A DNA stretch of 64,000 nucleotides from Paratractidigestivibacter sp963605405 (GCA_963605405.1 CAVCUP010000003.1:124001-188000), one strand, 5' to 3'. Numbered from the stretch's first letter, positions 33,693 through 43,174 are shown. The notes: generated from the sequence alone by a model not told the origin. Numbers and translations: made by a program.

Positions 33693-34523
33693 ATGTCCAC
33701 TCAGCTCAGCCGTCGTCAATTCCTCACTGCCCTTGCCGGCACCTCTGCAGCGTTCATGGGCCTCGGCCTCGTCGGCTGCGGGTCGAGCTCCAGCTCCTCG
33801 GGCTCCGACTCCTCGAGCTCCGCCGCTTCTGACGGCGGCGTCTCCGGCAAGAAGTTCGTCATCGCCATGGACACCGTCTACGCCCCGTTCGAGTACACCG
33901 ACGAGAAGGGCGATTTCGTCGGCATCGACGTCGACATCCTCAACGCCGTGGCCGAGGACCAGGGCTTCGAGGTTGAGATTAACTCCCTCGGCTTCGACGC
34001 CGCCCTCGCCGCCCTCGAGTCCGGCCAGGCCGACGGCGTCATCGCCGGCATGTCCATTACCGACGAGCGCAAGAAGAAGTACGACTTCTCCGAGGGCTAC
34101 TACGAGACCTACGTCTCCATCGCGGCCAAGGCCGGCGGCGATATCAAGTCCATCGACGACATCAAGGGCAAGACCGTCGCCGCGAAGACCGCGACCATCG
34201 GCGCCTCCTGTGTCGAGAGCATGAAGGATGAGTACGGCCTCACCATCACCTACTTCGACACTACCGACCTCATGTTCCAGGACGTCCTCACCGGCAACTC
34301 CGTGGCGTGCTTCGAGGATTACCCGGTCATGGCCTACGGCATCACGCAGGGCAACGGCTTCGAGATCATCGACACCGTCAAGGGAGAGTTCTCTGCGCAG
34401 TACGGCTTTGCCGTCAAGAAGGGCGAGAACGCCGAGCTTCTCTCCGCGTTCGACGCCGGTCTCGCGAACATCAAGAGCTCCGGTAAGTACGACGAGATTT
34501 GCGCCAAGTACCTGGGCGAGTAG
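33693..34523 (+). CDS. Polar amino acid ABC transporter substrate-binding lipoprotein
   Basis: The 276-residue protein has a Tat-like signal SRRQFLTALAG ending in lipobox LVGC, then a Ser-rich linker and a family 3 solute-binding domain. Hallmarks are MDTVYAPFEYTDEKGDFVGIDVDIL, DGVIAGMSITDERKKKYDFS and the C-terminal GKYDEICAKYLGE. It should bind a polar amino acid such as glutamine, arginine or cystine outside the membrane, but the ligand cannot be assigned. GGAGGC precedes the ATG at 33693; an ATG at 33681 overlaps that site and is unlikely. It is first in a three-gene operon, with a hairpin after it. Confidence 0.92.
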   Translation: MSTQLSRRQFLTALAGTSAAFMGLGLVGCGSSSSSSGSDSSSSAASDGGVSGKKFVIAMDTVYAPFEYTDEKGDFVGIDVDILNAVAEDQGFEVEINSLGFDAALAALESGQADGVIAGMSITDERKKKYDFSEGYYETYVSIAAKAGGDIKSIDDIKGKTVAAKTATIGASCVESMKDEYGLTITYFDTTDLMFQDVLTGNSVACFEDYPVMAYGITQGNGFEIIDTVKGEFSAQYGFAVKKGENAELLSAFDAGLANIKSSGKYDEICAKYLGE

Positions 34524-34539
34524 CGAACCGAGCCAGAGG

Positions 34540-34570
34540 GGCGCTCCGAGCGCGGAGCGCCTTCTTTTGT
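34540..34570 (+). terminator. Partial terminator between binding-protein and permease genes
   Basis: GGCGCTCCG pairs with CGGAGCGCC over 9 bp with a 4-nt loop, followed by TTCTTTTGTTT. It would give more binding-protein mRNA than permease mRNA. Confidence 0.7.
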
Positions 34571-34580
34571 TTACGCACAG

Positions 34581-35270
34581 ATGGGATTTCAAATGGGTCT
34601 AGCAGAACTCGCCCAGACGTTCGAGGAGGCGTGGCCGCTTTTGCTGGGCGGCCTGCAGATGACGGCCTTCGTGACCGTTCTCTCGCTGTTCCTCGCGCTC
34701 TTCCTGGGCATCTTCACCTGCCTCATGAACATGTCGAAGATTGCGCCCCTGCGCGGCATCGCCAAATTCTATATCTGGATCATCCGAGGCACGCCGATGC
34801 TCGTGCAGGGCTTTTACGTGTACTTTGCCCTGCCGCAGCTCATCCAGCTCGCTACCGGCACGAACTTCCGCATCGACGTCGTTACCGCGACGGTCTTTAC
34901 CATGACGCTCAACGCGGGCGCCTACATGTCCGAGATTTTCCGCGGCTCCATCCAGTCGGTCGATAAGGGCCAGATGGAGGCAGCGCGCAGCCTCGGCGTG
35001 GGATACGGTCCCTCGATGGTAAAGATCATCATTCCGCAGGCCGTCCGAATCTGCCTGCCGAGCCTGGTCAACCAGGTGATCATCACCCTTAAGGACTCCA
35101 CCATCATGTACGCCATCGGCCTGCCCGAGATCATGAACCAGGCCAAGGTCTACGTGGGCCGAACGTTCAATTCCTTCTCGACCTACACCCTCGTGGCGCT
35201 TATCTTCCTGCTGGTCACGAGCCTGCTCATGCTTGCCTCGTCCGCCCTCGAGAAAAGGATCCGTAAATAA
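34581..35270 (+). CDS. Polar amino acid ABC transporter permease
   Basis: The 229-residue protein has about five membrane segments. The HisM/GlnP-type motif RGTPMLVQGFYVYFALPQ and EAA loop MEAARSLGVGYGPSMVKIIIPQAVR identify it. The stop overlaps the start of the ATPase gene by one base (TAATG). A second ATG at 34593 is a possible start. It forms the membrane channel, probably as a homodimer since no second permease is present. Confidence 0.93.
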   Translation: MGFQMGLAELAQTFEEAWPLLLGGLQMTAFVTVLSLFLALFLGIFTCLMNMSKIAPLRGIAKFYIWIIRGTPMLVQGFYVYFALPQLIQLATGTNFRIDVVTATVFTMTLNAGAYMSEIFRGSIQSVDKGQMEAARSLGVGYGPSMVKIIIPQAVRICLPSLVNQVIITLKDSTIMYAIGLPEIMNQAKVYVGRTFNSFSTYTLVALIFLLVTSLLMLASSALEKRIRK

Positions 35271-36004
35271 TGGCTGAGACAAAAATCAAGGTCACGGGCC
35301 TTAAGAAGAGCTTCGGCGAGCACGAGGTGCTCAAGGGGGTCGATCTCGACATCGCCCCGGGCGAGGTCGTGTGCATCATCGGTCCCTCCGGCTCTGGCAA
35401 GTCGACGATGCTGCGCTGCCTCAACCGCCTCGAGGAAGTGACCTCCGGAGAGATTCTGGTCGACGGTGAGTCCATTACCGCCAAGGACGCCGACGTCGAT
35501 AGCATCCGCCGCCACATGGGTATGGTGTTCCAGCAGTTCAACCTCTTCCCGCATATGAGCGTGCTCGAGAACCTCACCTGGGCGCCTGTGCAGCTCAAGC
35601 TCAAGACGAAGGAAGAGGCCGAGTCGAAGGCCAAGCAGCTCCTGACCCGTGTCGGACTTATCGAGAAGGCCGACGCCATGCCGAGGTCGCTTTCCGGCGG
35701 CCAGCAGCAACGTGTCGCCATCGCCCGCGCGCTTTGCATGGACCCGGACATCATGTTGTTCGACGAGCCGACCTCGGCGCTCGACCCCGAGATGGTCTGC
35801 GAGGTGCTCGACGTCATGCGCGAGCTCGCGGGCGAGGGCATGACGATGGTGTGCGTGACCCACGAGATGGGGTTCGCGCATGACGTGGCCGACCGCGTGG
35901 TGTTCGTCGACGGCGGCGTGATCTGCGAGCAGGGAACGCCCGCCGAGGTCCTGGACAACCCGAAGAACGAGCGTACCAAGAGCTTCCTGTCGAAGGTGCT
36001 GTAG
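35270..36004 (+). CDS. Polar amino acid ABC transporter ATP-binding protein
   Basis: The 244-residue protein is a full-length GlnQ/HisP-type ATPase. Walker A is GPSGSGKST, the Q-loop is MVFQQFNLFPHMSVLENL, the signature LSGGQQQRVAIARAL, Walker B IMLFDEPTSALDPE and the H-loop VTHEMGFAHDVADRV. It drives import through the preceding permease. A terminator follows. Confidence 0.96.
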   Translation: MAETKIKVTGLKKSFGEHEVLKGVDLDIAPGEVVCIIGPSGSGKSTMLRCLNRLEEVTSGEILVDGESITAKDADVDSIRRHMGMVFQQFNLFPHMSVLENLTWAPVQLKLKTKEEAESKAKQLLTRVGLIEKADAMPRSLSGGQQQRVAIARALCMDPDIMLFDEPTSALDPEMVCEVLDVMRELAGEGMTMVCVTHEMGFAHDVADRVVFVDGGVICEQGTPAEVLDNPKNERTKSFLSKVL

Positions 36005-36048
36005 GGGAGCGCAAACCCGGCTTTCCCACATCGTCGATCGCAGTGCGC

Positions 36049-36084
36049 AGAGCACGCCGGCCATCTCGCCGACGTGCTCTTTTC
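36049..36084 (+). terminator. Rho-independent terminator of the ABC transporter operon
   Basis: AGAGCACGcCGG pairs with CCGaCGTGCTCT, followed by TTTTCTG. Confidence 0.85.
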
Positions 36085-36150
36085 TGCGCGCGGCGAGCGC
36101 GGCGCGGGATACCATAAGACCCAACTGGAGGCTCGTCGGGAGGGTGAGAC

Positions 36151-37137
36151 ATGGCAGCAAGCAGCACGATTCGTTGGGGCATTCTCGGAGCCGGCGGCAT
36201 TGCAAAGAGGTTCGCCGCGAGCTTGGAGCACGTTGACGGCGCCGAGCTGGTCGCGGTTTCGGGCCGATCCGCGGAGAGGCTATCGGCGTTCGTGCCGGTA
36301 AGGGCCTACGCCGACGGGGGCGACGGAGCCGCCGCGCACGAGGAGCTTCTTGCCGACGCGGACGTCGACGCCATCTATCTCGCGCTGCCGCACTCGATGC
36401 ACCTGCGATGGGCCGAGGCCGCTCTGCGTGCGGGAAAGCCGGTGCTCTGCGAGAAGCCCGCCGTTCTCAGCGCAGCGGAGGCCCGTGAGCTCGCGAGTGT
36501 TTCACGTGAGACGGGCGTGCTCTTCGCCGAGGCCATGAAGTGCCGGTTCGTGCCGCTCCATGCGCGGGTCCGCGCCGTTCTTGATAGCGGTGAGCTGGGA
36601 AGCGTTCTTCGGATTGATTGCGCCCAGTGCGTGGATTACGGCACGGGTGACCTGCGCTACCTTGAGAACCCCATCGGCGGCGGAGCGCTTCTCGACCTCG
36701 GCTGCTACCCCATGAGCTGGGTGGAGGAGCTGACGCAGGGCGCGCCGCGCGCCACGAAGTCGGAGATCCGCTGGCGAGAAGTCCCGGGTGGCCGCGTGGA
36801 CTGGGCCGGCCGCGCCGAGTTCGCGTTCGATGGCGGTACCGAGGCTGTGGTGGACTGGGCGGGAGACGCCGCCGAATACGACTGCTCCGCGCTGATTATC
36901 TGCGAAAACGGCAGCATCCTTGTTGAGCGCGCCCATCGTCCGGAGCGCGCCGTCGTGCGGCGCCCGGGCCGCGAGGACGAAGTGCTCGAGGCCCCGTACG
37001 ACCCCGACGACTTCCACGGAGAGATAGCCCATTTCTGCGACCTTATCCGCGCAGGTGCCAAAGAGAGCCCGGTCATGCCCCTTGCGGCCACGATCCGCAA
37101 CGCGGAGCTCCTCGACGCCGTGCGGCGCTCGGCGTAA
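36151..37137 (+). CDS. Gfo/Idh/MocA family oxidoreductase
   Basis: The 328-residue protein has an N-terminal NAD(P)-binding fold (WGILGAGGIAKRFAASLE), the family EKP motif in VLCEKPAVLSAAEA, and a C-terminal substrate domain with GGGALLDLGCYPMSWV. The sugar or polyol substrate cannot be assigned. Relatives include dihydrodiol and 1,5-anhydrofructose reductases. GGGAGGGTG precedes the ATG. It is monocistronic. Confidence 0.92.
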   Translation: MAASSTIRWGILGAGGIAKRFAASLEHVDGAELVAVSGRSAERLSAFVPVRAYADGGDGAAAHEELLADADVDAIYLALPHSMHLRWAEAALRAGKPVLCEKPAVLSAAEARELASVSRETGVLFAEAMKCRFVPLHARVRAVLDSGELGSVLRIDCAQCVDYGTGDLRYLENPIGGGALLDLGCYPMSWVEELTQGAPRATKSEIRWREVPGGRVDWAGRAEFAFDGGTEAVVDWAGDAAEYDCSALIICENGSILVERAHRPERAVVRRPGREDEVLEAPYDPDDFHGEIAHFCDLIRAGAKESPVMPLAATIRNAELLDAVRRSA

Positions 37138-37180
37138 GGGGCCGTTCGGCCCGAAGTCCCGGCTCAATTGCGGCATGTTC

Positions 37181-37347
37181 GGGGCCGAGGCGCCTTTGTT
37201 ACGTTTAAGGCCTCGCCCCAGCTGCTTTGCTACAATCCAACGCGTCAATGAGTGGCCCATCGCGGCGTAAGTCCAATTGATGGGCTGCTCGACGTGAATC
37301 GCCTCTTTTCGGGTGGCCGGATTATGTTGCCGTCCGAAAGGAACCTC
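37181..37347 (+). promoter_or_regulatory. Leader region of the MFS gene with two hairpins
   Basis: A bulged GC hairpin (37181-37219) may end the oxidoreductase transcript. TACAAT at 37231 is a likely -10. After it, GCCCATC (37255-37261) pairs with GATGGGC (37279-37285) in the untranslated leader. I cannot match the leader to a riboswitch class. Confidence 0.4.
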
Positions 37348-38577
37348 ATGGCGAAGACAAATGCCCCCGCATCGACGAACTCCACGGTCCACGCAGCCGG
37401 CGCGGCCCATGCGACGGCGGGCCGTCCGCGGCTCTGGACCCGCGACCTCGTGCTCATCATCCTCGTGAACCTCTGTGTCTTCACGAACCACATCATGAGC
37501 CTCTCGACGTTTCCGTTCTATATTCAGGAGCTAGGCGGCACAGAAGCCGTCTCCGGTGCTTGTGCCGCGCTGTTTTCCCTGGTGGCAGTGCTGGTTCGCC
37601 CTTTCATAGGCTGGTGGCTGGACAACGGTGCTCGCCGCGCGGTCCTCATCGTGGGGCTTCTGGGCCTCGCCCTTGCGCCTGCCGGATACGTCGCGGTGCC
37701 CATGCTTTCGGTGGCGCTCGTGTTTCGCATGGTGCACGGCGCGGCCCTGAGCTTCTCGAACTCGACCACGGCGACCGTCGCGTCCGACGTGATCTGCAAG
37801 GAGCGATTTGCCGAGGGCATGGGATTCTTTGGAATGGCGACGGCCTTGGCCTCGGCCATCGCGCCCGCCCTTGGTCTCGAGCTCATGGGTTTCGGCTTTA
37901 ATGTGCTCTATGGGGCTGCCGCCGCGATCTCGCTCGTTGCCCTCGCTCTCTACCTGTTTGTCCGCTCGCCCCGGCCCAAGGTCGAGAAGCGTCCGCTCTC
38001 GTTTGAGGCCTTGGTAAATCGAGATTCCCTCCCCGCGACGGTCACTATGCTCATCTTTATGTTCACTTTCGGCGCGCTAGAAAACTTCGTCGCCATCTAT
38101 GCAAGCATGAACAACTTGCCGTCCGCATCGATTTTCTTTGTGATTATGGCCGCTATGCTGCTGCTTGTTCGTGTCTTCCTAGGTCGTTTGGTTGACCAGA
38201 AAGGCGAGGCGCTCTTTGTTTATACGGGCAACCTCGCCATGCTCGCGGCGCTTCTTCTGCTCGCCTACGTTCCGAGCTCGGCGACGTTCTGCCTCGCTGC
38301 GGCACTTGCCGGATACGGTTTCGGCGGTCTGGAGCCCGCCTTGCAGTCGATGGCCGTCCACACTGCCTCGGACGAGACGCGCGGCTCGGCGAACTCGACA
38401 TTCCTGTGCGGCTACGACATCGGGTACGGACTCGGCGGCGGCGTTGCGGGCGTGCTCATCACGGCGGTCGGCTACGCCCATACATGGGCGATTGTCTCCC
38501 TTGCCTGCGTCGCATCCATTGCCGTCTATTATTTCTGGGCTCGCCACAGCAAAACGAGCTTCTCGTACGGCGGCTAA
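37348..38577 (+). CDS. Major facilitator superfamily transporter
   Basis: The 409-residue protein has 12 predicted membrane segments and the MFS loop 2-3 motif as GWWLDNGARRAVLIVG, repeated as GRLVDQKGEALFVYTG in the second half. The first 30 residues are a cytoplasmic Ala/Thr-rich tail. Substrate unknown; multidrug or sugar efflux types look similar. I chose the ATG at 37348 after GAAAGGAACC. Earlier in-frame starts overlap the leader hairpin and have no ribosome site. Confidence 0.88.
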   Translation: MAKTNAPASTNSTVHAAGAAHATAGRPRLWTRDLVLIILVNLCVFTNHIMSLSTFPFYIQELGGTEAVSGACAALFSLVAVLVRPFIGWWLDNGARRAVLIVGLLGLALAPAGYVAVPMLSVALVFRMVHGAALSFSNSTTATVASDVICKERFAEGMGFFGMATALASAIAPALGLELMGFGFNVLYGAAAAISLVALALYLFVRSPRPKVEKRPLSFEALVNRDSLPATVTMLIFMFTFGALENFVAIYASMNNLPSASIFFVIMAAMLLLVRVFLGRLVDQKGEALFVYTGNLAMLAALLLLAYVPSSATFCLAAALAGYGFGGLEPALQSMAVHTASDETRGSANSTFLCGYDIGYGLGGGVAGVLITAVGYAHTWAIVSLACVASIAVYYFWARHSKTSFSYGG

Positions 38578-38640
38578 TGGCGACATGCGGACCCGCCCGC
38601 CGATTTTGACGCGGTTTAGGGGCTGAAATGTGCCGTTACT

Positions 38641-38685
38641 GGGCGCGGGCGGCCTGTCCTGTGGGGGCCGCCGGCGCCCATCTTT
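38641..38685 (+). terminator. Terminator of the MFS gene
   Basis: A 14-bp GC-rich stem with one mismatch (38641-38654 with 38666-38679) is followed by ATCTTTCGTT. Confidence 0.7.
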
Positions 38686-38810
38686 CGTTCGGGCGGGGGC
38701 CGTCGAGTGCGTCGCAGGGCTTCCGAAGGGCACGTCCTCAAAACGCTCAGAGGGTAAGGGGCGCCGCGGGTATACTGGAACGTCAGCAAACAAACCCGCC
38801 CGGAGGCCGC

Positions 38811-41123
38811 ATGGAATCGCTGTACACAAAGTATCGCCCGCAGACGTTTGAGCAGGTAGTAGGCCAGAAACACGTGGTCGAGACCCTCATGCGCGCCGTC
38901 GCCGAGCACAAGACGAGCCATGCGTACCTCTTCTGCGGCCCGCGAGGAACGGGCAAGACGACCATGGCGCGCCTGCTCGCCAAGGCCCTCATGTGCGAGA
39001 AGGGCGAGGGCGAGATGCCCGACGGCATGTGCGAGCAGTGCCGCCTCATAGCCGCCGGCGAGCACCCGGACGTGGCCGAGCTCGACGCCGCGTCCCGTAC
39101 GGGCGTGGACAATGTCCGAGACGAGATTATCAGCCGCGTGAACTACGCCCCGTCGATGGGCCGTTACAAGGTTTATATCATCGACGAGGTCCACATGCTC
39201 ACGACGGCGGCGTTCAACGCGCTGCTCAAGACCCTTGAGGAGCCGCCCGAGCATGTTGTCTTCGTCATGTGCACGACCGACCCGCAAAAGGTCCTGCCCA
39301 CGATTCTCTCGCGCGTGCAGCGCTTCGATTTTCATTCCATCGCCCCCGACGAGATGCAGGCGCACCTGGCCTACGTCTGCGGGCGCGAGGGCTTCACCTT
39401 CGACGACGCGGCCCTCGAGCTCGTGGTCCGTCATGCGCGCGGCGGCATGCGCGACGCCCTGACCTCGCTTGAGCAGCTCTCCGTCTTCGGCAACGGCCAC
39501 ATCGGCGTCAAGGCGGCGCAGGACTTTCTCGGCGAGGTCTCCGGCTCGGTTCTCGGCACCGTCTCCAAGGCCCTGGCCGACCGGGATGTCCCGACCCTGT
39601 TCTCCGAGGTGGAGAAGCTCGTCGGCTCCGGCCGAGACCTGCTGCAGTTCACGCGCGAGCTCGCCTCGCACGTGCGCGACGTGTACGTGTGCTCAGTGGC
39701 TCCGGGCTCGCCGGCCGTCGTGAGCGCGGCGGGGGAGGCGCTCGAGGCCCTTCGCGCGGAGGCCTCGGCGTTCGGCTCGGCCGACCGCGTCGCCCGCGCG
39801 CTGACCATCCTGGGAGACGCGTCGAGCGAGATGCGCACCGCCACCAACCAGCGGCTCGTTCTAGAGATCGCCTTCACGAGAATCGCGCGGCCCGAGTCGG
39901 ACCTGACCGTTGAGGCCCTGGCAGACCGGCTCGCGGTCCTCGAGCAGAAGCTCGCGAGCGGGCAGTTCGCGGCCGCCGCCCCGGCTCAGGCCCCGGCCAC
40001 CTCGGTCCCCGCGCCCGCCCCGGCTGCCCCGGCTGCCCGGACTCAGGCCCCTGCCCCGGCGGCAAGAAGCGCCGCGCCCGCTGTCCAACCGACCGCAGGT
40101 CAGGGCACGTACGGGGCGCCGCAGGCGGCGCCTGCCGCGCAGCCTGCGCCCACGGCACGGTCCCAACAGCCTGCTCCTCATCCTGCCCGAGCCGCGACGA
40201 GCACCCCTCAGGCCCCCGCGATGGCGCCCGCTGCTCTCCAGCGCGCTTGGAGACAGGTCGTCGACGGCCTGGTCAAGACGGCTCCCGCCAAGGGCTCGCT
40301 GCTCCTGAGCGCCGACGCCGTGTCGGACGACGGGTCCAACCTGGTCGTGAGCCTTCCCCACGGTTCCGGCTTCGCGCTCAAGATGCTCGAGCGCAGCGAC
40401 GTGCGAGCCGTCGTCGAGCCTGCGGTCAACGCTGTCTTCGGCGCCCGCACGGTCACCTTTGCGGACGCGGCGGACCTCGGCCTCGCGACCAGGCAGCCCG
40501 CCCAGGCAGCGGCCCCGTCGGCTCGACCGGCCGCCCCGGCGCCTCGGCCCGCGGCCCCTGCCGCGCCTCCTGCGCCGCGCGTCCCACAGCAGCCGCCCGC
40601 CCAGGTCCAGGCGCCCGCGCCGGGTTTCTCCGCGCCGAGAAGCGCCGCTCCCGCGGCGCAGCCCCCGGCGGGTTATGCCCGGCAGCCCCAAGCGCCGGAG
40701 CCCGAGTATGTGCCGGATTCCGCTTATGGCGCCGCCGCCGAGCCGGCCGGCGACTACCCGATGCCCTGGGACGACCAGCCCGTCTCCGGCCCTGCCCCCG
40801 GCACGGAGCCTGCCGCGCCTCAGTCCGTGGCGGCCTCCCGGCAGCCCGCCGCCGAAGGCAACGCGCCCGCCGACCTCGCTCCGGCTCCGGACGAGGCCCC
40901 CCAGAATTCCGTCCCTGCCGACCTCGCGCCCGAGTTCAGCCAGGTGCTTGAGGGCCTCACCGCGGTTTTCGGCGCCCCGACCAATGTTTCTGTAGAGGCG
41001 GCGAACCAGGGCGGCGCGGCTGAGGACGGCGGCGACCTCACGTATGATGACGAGGACGCCGGCGGCCCCGACGACAACGGCTTCGCCGACGAGCCCATCG
41101 ACGACGCGGATGGCGACGAATAG
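38811..41123 (+). CDS. dnaX: DNA polymerase III subunit gamma/tau
   Basis: The 770-residue protein has the clamp-loader AAA+ module: YRPQTFEQVVGQ, Walker A GPRGTGKT, Walker B DEVHML, FNALLKTLEEPPEHVVFV, and the SRC-like LSRVQRFDF. The zinc module reads C-E-K then MCEQC, with Asp where the second of four cysteines usually lies. Residues about 390-720 are Pro/Ala-rich and interrupted by one short folded segment (ALQRAWRQVVDGLVKTAPAKG, about 470-560), as in tau. The tail is acidic. The ATG at 38811 has GGAGGCC upstream and TATACT at 38771-38776 is a good -10. The order dnaX-ybaB-recR is widely conserved. Confidence 0.95.
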   Translation: MESLYTKYRPQTFEQVVGQKHVVETLMRAVAEHKTSHAYLFCGPRGTGKTTMARLLAKALMCEKGEGEMPDGMCEQCRLIAAGEHPDVAELDAASRTGVDNVRDEIISRVNYAPSMGRYKVYIIDEVHMLTTAAFNALLKTLEEPPEHVVFVMCTTDPQKVLPTILSRVQRFDFHSIAPDEMQAHLAYVCGREGFTFDDAALELVVRHARGGMRDALTSLEQLSVFGNGHIGVKAAQDFLGEVSGSVLGTVSKALADRDVPTLFSEVEKLVGSGRDLLQFTRELASHVRDVYVCSVAPGSPAVVSAAGEALEALRAEASAFGSADRVARALTILGDASSEMRTATNQRLVLEIAFTRIARPESDLTVEALADRLAVLEQKLASGQFAAAAPAQAPATSVPAPAPAAPAARTQAPAPAARSAAPAVQPTAGQGTYGAPQAAPAAQPAPTARSQQPAPHPARAATSTPQAPAMAPAALQRAWRQVVDGLVKTAPAKGSLLLSADAVSDDGSNLVVSLPHGSGFALKMLERSDVRAVVEPAVNAVFGARTVTFADAADLGLATRQPAQAAAPSARPAAPAPRPAAPAAPPAPRVPQQPPAQVQAPAPGFSAPRSAAPAAQPPAGYARQPQAPEPEYVPDSAYGAAAEPAGDYPMPWDDQPVSGPAPGTEPAAPQSVAASRQPAAEGNAPADLAPAPDEAPQNSVPADLAPEFSQVLEGLTAVFGAPTNVSVEAANQGGAAEDGGDLTYDDEDAGGPDDNGFADEPIDDADGDE

Positions 41124-41193
41124 TTGCGCGACCGCCAGAGCGCGATAACCGAAAACGCTTCTTTCCAACGAAGCAGAACCGAGAGGAACCAAC

Positions 41194-41529
41194 ATGTCCA
41201 AGGGATTCAACATGGGCGGCATGAACCGCAACCAGATGATGCAGCAGGCCCGCAAGATGCAGGAGCAGCTCCTGGCCGCGCAGCAGAAGGCCGCCGAGAC
41301 CGAGGTCTCCGCGAGCACGGGCGGCGGCGCCGTCAAGGTGACCGCCACCGGCGATATGCGCGTGACCAGCGTGACCATCGACCCCGAGGCCATCGACCCC
41401 GAGGACGCCGAGATGCTTCAGGACATGATCCTCTCGGCCGTCAACGACGCGCTCGAGCAGGCCGAGCAGATGGCCAGCAAGCAGATGAGCGCCGTCACCG
41501 GCGGGCTCAACATCCCGGGCCTCTTTTAA
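41194..41529 (+). CDS. YbaB/EbfC family nucleoid-associated protein
   Basis: The 111-residue protein has the compact YbaB pattern: Met/Gln-rich start (NMGGMNRNQMMQQARKMQEQLL), a strand region VSASTGGGAVKVTATGDMRVTSVTIDP, and helical DMILSAVNDALEQAEQMA. These dimeric DNA-binding proteins occur between dnaX and recR in many bacteria. GAGAGGAACC precedes the ATG. Confidence 0.95.
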   Translation: MSKGFNMGGMNRNQMMQQARKMQEQLLAAQQKAAETEVSASTGGGAVKVTATGDMRVTSVTIDPEAIDPEDAEMLQDMILSAVNDALEQAEQMASKQMSAVTGGLNIPGLF

Positions 41530-41559
41530 TCAGCCGCCGGACCGAGGCTGACGACACGC

Positions 41560-42168
41560 ATGGAATTTCGCGTAAACGACGGGCATGCGCTTCAGCGCCT
41601 TCTCGATGAGCTGGGCAGGCTTCCGGGCATCGGCCCGAAGTCGGCCCAGCGCATCGCGTATTACCTGCTTGAGGCCGACGCCGAGGAGGCCCGCCGCCTC
41701 GCCGCCGCAATCCTGGAGGTCAAGCAGCAGGTCCACTTCTGCCCCGTGTGCTTCTCGTACGCCACGCGCGAGAAATGCGACGTCTGCGAGGATTCCTCCC
41801 GAGACCGCGCGAGCATCTGCGTGGTCTCCGAGCCGCGCGACGTGCAGGCAATCGAGCGAACCGGCAGCTATCGTGGCCTCTACCACGTCCTCGGCGGCGT
41901 GATCAGCCCCATGGACAAGATAGGCCCCGACCAGCTTCATGTGCGCGAGCTTCTCTCCAGGCTGGCGGACGAGGAGGTCGGCGAGGTGATTCTGGCCACG
42001 AACCCCGACGTCGAGGGCGAGACGACCGCGACCTATCTCGCGCGCCAGATCCGTCCCCTTGGCGTTCGCGTCACGCGCCTGGCGAGCGGCCTTCCCGTCG
42101 GCGGCGACCTCGAGTACGCCGACGAGGTCACGCTCGGCCGAGCCATCGAGGCGCGGCGCGAACTTTAG
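41560..42168 (+). CDS. recR: Recombination mediator RecR
   Basis: The 202-residue protein has the helix-hairpin-helix LGRLPGIGPKSAQRIA, the C4 zinc finger CPVCFSYATREKCDVC, and a Toprim domain with ICVVSEPRD and ILATNPDVEGETTA. It works with RecO/RecF to load RecA on gapped DNA. It lies 30 bp after the ybaB gene. Confidence 0.97.
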   Translation: MEFRVNDGHALQRLLDELGRLPGIGPKSAQRIAYYLLEADAEEARRLAAAILEVKQQVHFCPVCFSYATREKCDVCEDSSRDRASICVVSEPRDVQAIERTGSYRGLYHVLGGVISPMDKIGPDQLHVRELLSRLADEEVGEVILATNPDVEGETTATYLARQIRPLGVRVTRLASGLPVGGDLEYADEVTLGRAIEARREL

Positions 42169-42306
42169 CCGTCTGTGCCTGCGCTTCCGGGGCGCATACA
42201 AATAAAGCCCACGTAAACCGGGTAAACAACGGAGCAAGAAACACACCAAGAAAGCGCTGAGAAATACGCGCGCCTATGTGCGCGACTATCCGGAAAGGCA
42301 CAGAGC

Positions 42307-43047
42307 ATGGCTAACGCAACCAACGGCGCCAACAAGGGCCCGGAGTCCATCACTACGCTGCATGCGGGAGAGGGCGCCGAGGTCACGACCCGCAAGAACG
42401 CGTCGCATGCGGCCGACCTGGCGCGTGCGAACGCCGAGGAGCGTTTCCGTCGCCGCCATGCCTCCGATAAGCTCTCGGCAGCGGCCGGCCGCGCGAGCGG
42501 GCGCCCCGCTTCCAAGAAGCCCGTAGTCGCGGGCGGACCGCAGCGGACGAACAAGAACATCTTCATAGCCGTGGGCGGCGCCGTCGTTACTCTCATCCTG
42601 GTCTTCTTCCTGGTTAGGTGCGCGACCTCTGTGGTCACGCCCAGGACCGAGGCGCCGGCCCCTTCGGCCGAGGAGCAGCCCTCCGAGGCCCAGCAACAGG
42701 AGTCGGCCGCCGACGGCGCGGTGACGCTGCACGGCGTGAGCTATGCGCTCGCGCAGGTCGACGGCGGCTGGGCGGTCACGGCCGACGGCGCCACGGCCTT
42801 CGAGCTCTCGGGCACGCCGTCCGGCATCATCGTGAGCAACGGTATCCTCATCATTCCCGAGAGCCTGGAGAGCGGCTGGGACGTCCTTGCGTACATGCCC
42901 GCAGACGGCTCGCTCCCCACCCAAGTGACCAGCTCCGATGGCTCGCCCGTCACCGGCTCCGGCTCCATAACCTCGGCCGAGCTCGACGGCGCGAATCTTC
43001 TCGTCACGGACTCCGCCGGCGCGACCACTACCGTTGCACTGGAGTAG
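42307..43047 (+). CDS. Unassigned single-pass membrane protein
   Basis: The 246-residue protein has about 75 charged and Ala-rich cytoplasmic residues, one membrane segment (about 86-104, IFIAVGGAVVTLILVFFLV), an acidic/Gln linker, and about 105 external residues rich in Gly, Ser and beta-type residues. No family is recognised. It follows recR by about 140 bp and precedes tRNA-Asp. GGAAAGGC precedes the ATG. Confidence 0.7.
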   Translation: MANATNGANKGPESITTLHAGEGAEVTTRKNASHAADLARANAEERFRRRHASDKLSAAAGRASGRPASKKPVVAGGPQRTNKNIFIAVGGAVVTLILVFFLVRCATSVVTPRTEAPAPSAEEQPSEAQQQESAADGAVTLHGVSYALAQVDGGWAVTADGATAFELSGTPSGIIVSNGILIIPESLESGWDVLAYMPADGSLPTQVTSSDGSPVTGSGSITSAELDGANLLVTDSAGATTTVALE

Positions 43048-43174
43048 GCGGGATTTACATACGAGTGCCTGCGGCATCAAGGGTGGCAACGGCTTTCCGC
43101 GAAAATAATTCGGAGAGAAACCGCAGGTAGAAAGCGAATCTCCCCGCGAGGTCAAAATTTTTTCGATTTTGGGG

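Noticed and set aside
38578..38810. SRP RNA gene next to dnaX, as in many Gram-positives
   Set aside because: The conserved GGTCAGG...GGAAGCAGC core is not present on either strand.
43060..43165. Fifth family B element near tRNA-Asp
   Set aside because: It has a CCGCAGGTAGAAAGCG motif but no matching CACTTTAAA arms; similarity is limited to a hairpin motif common in this DNA.
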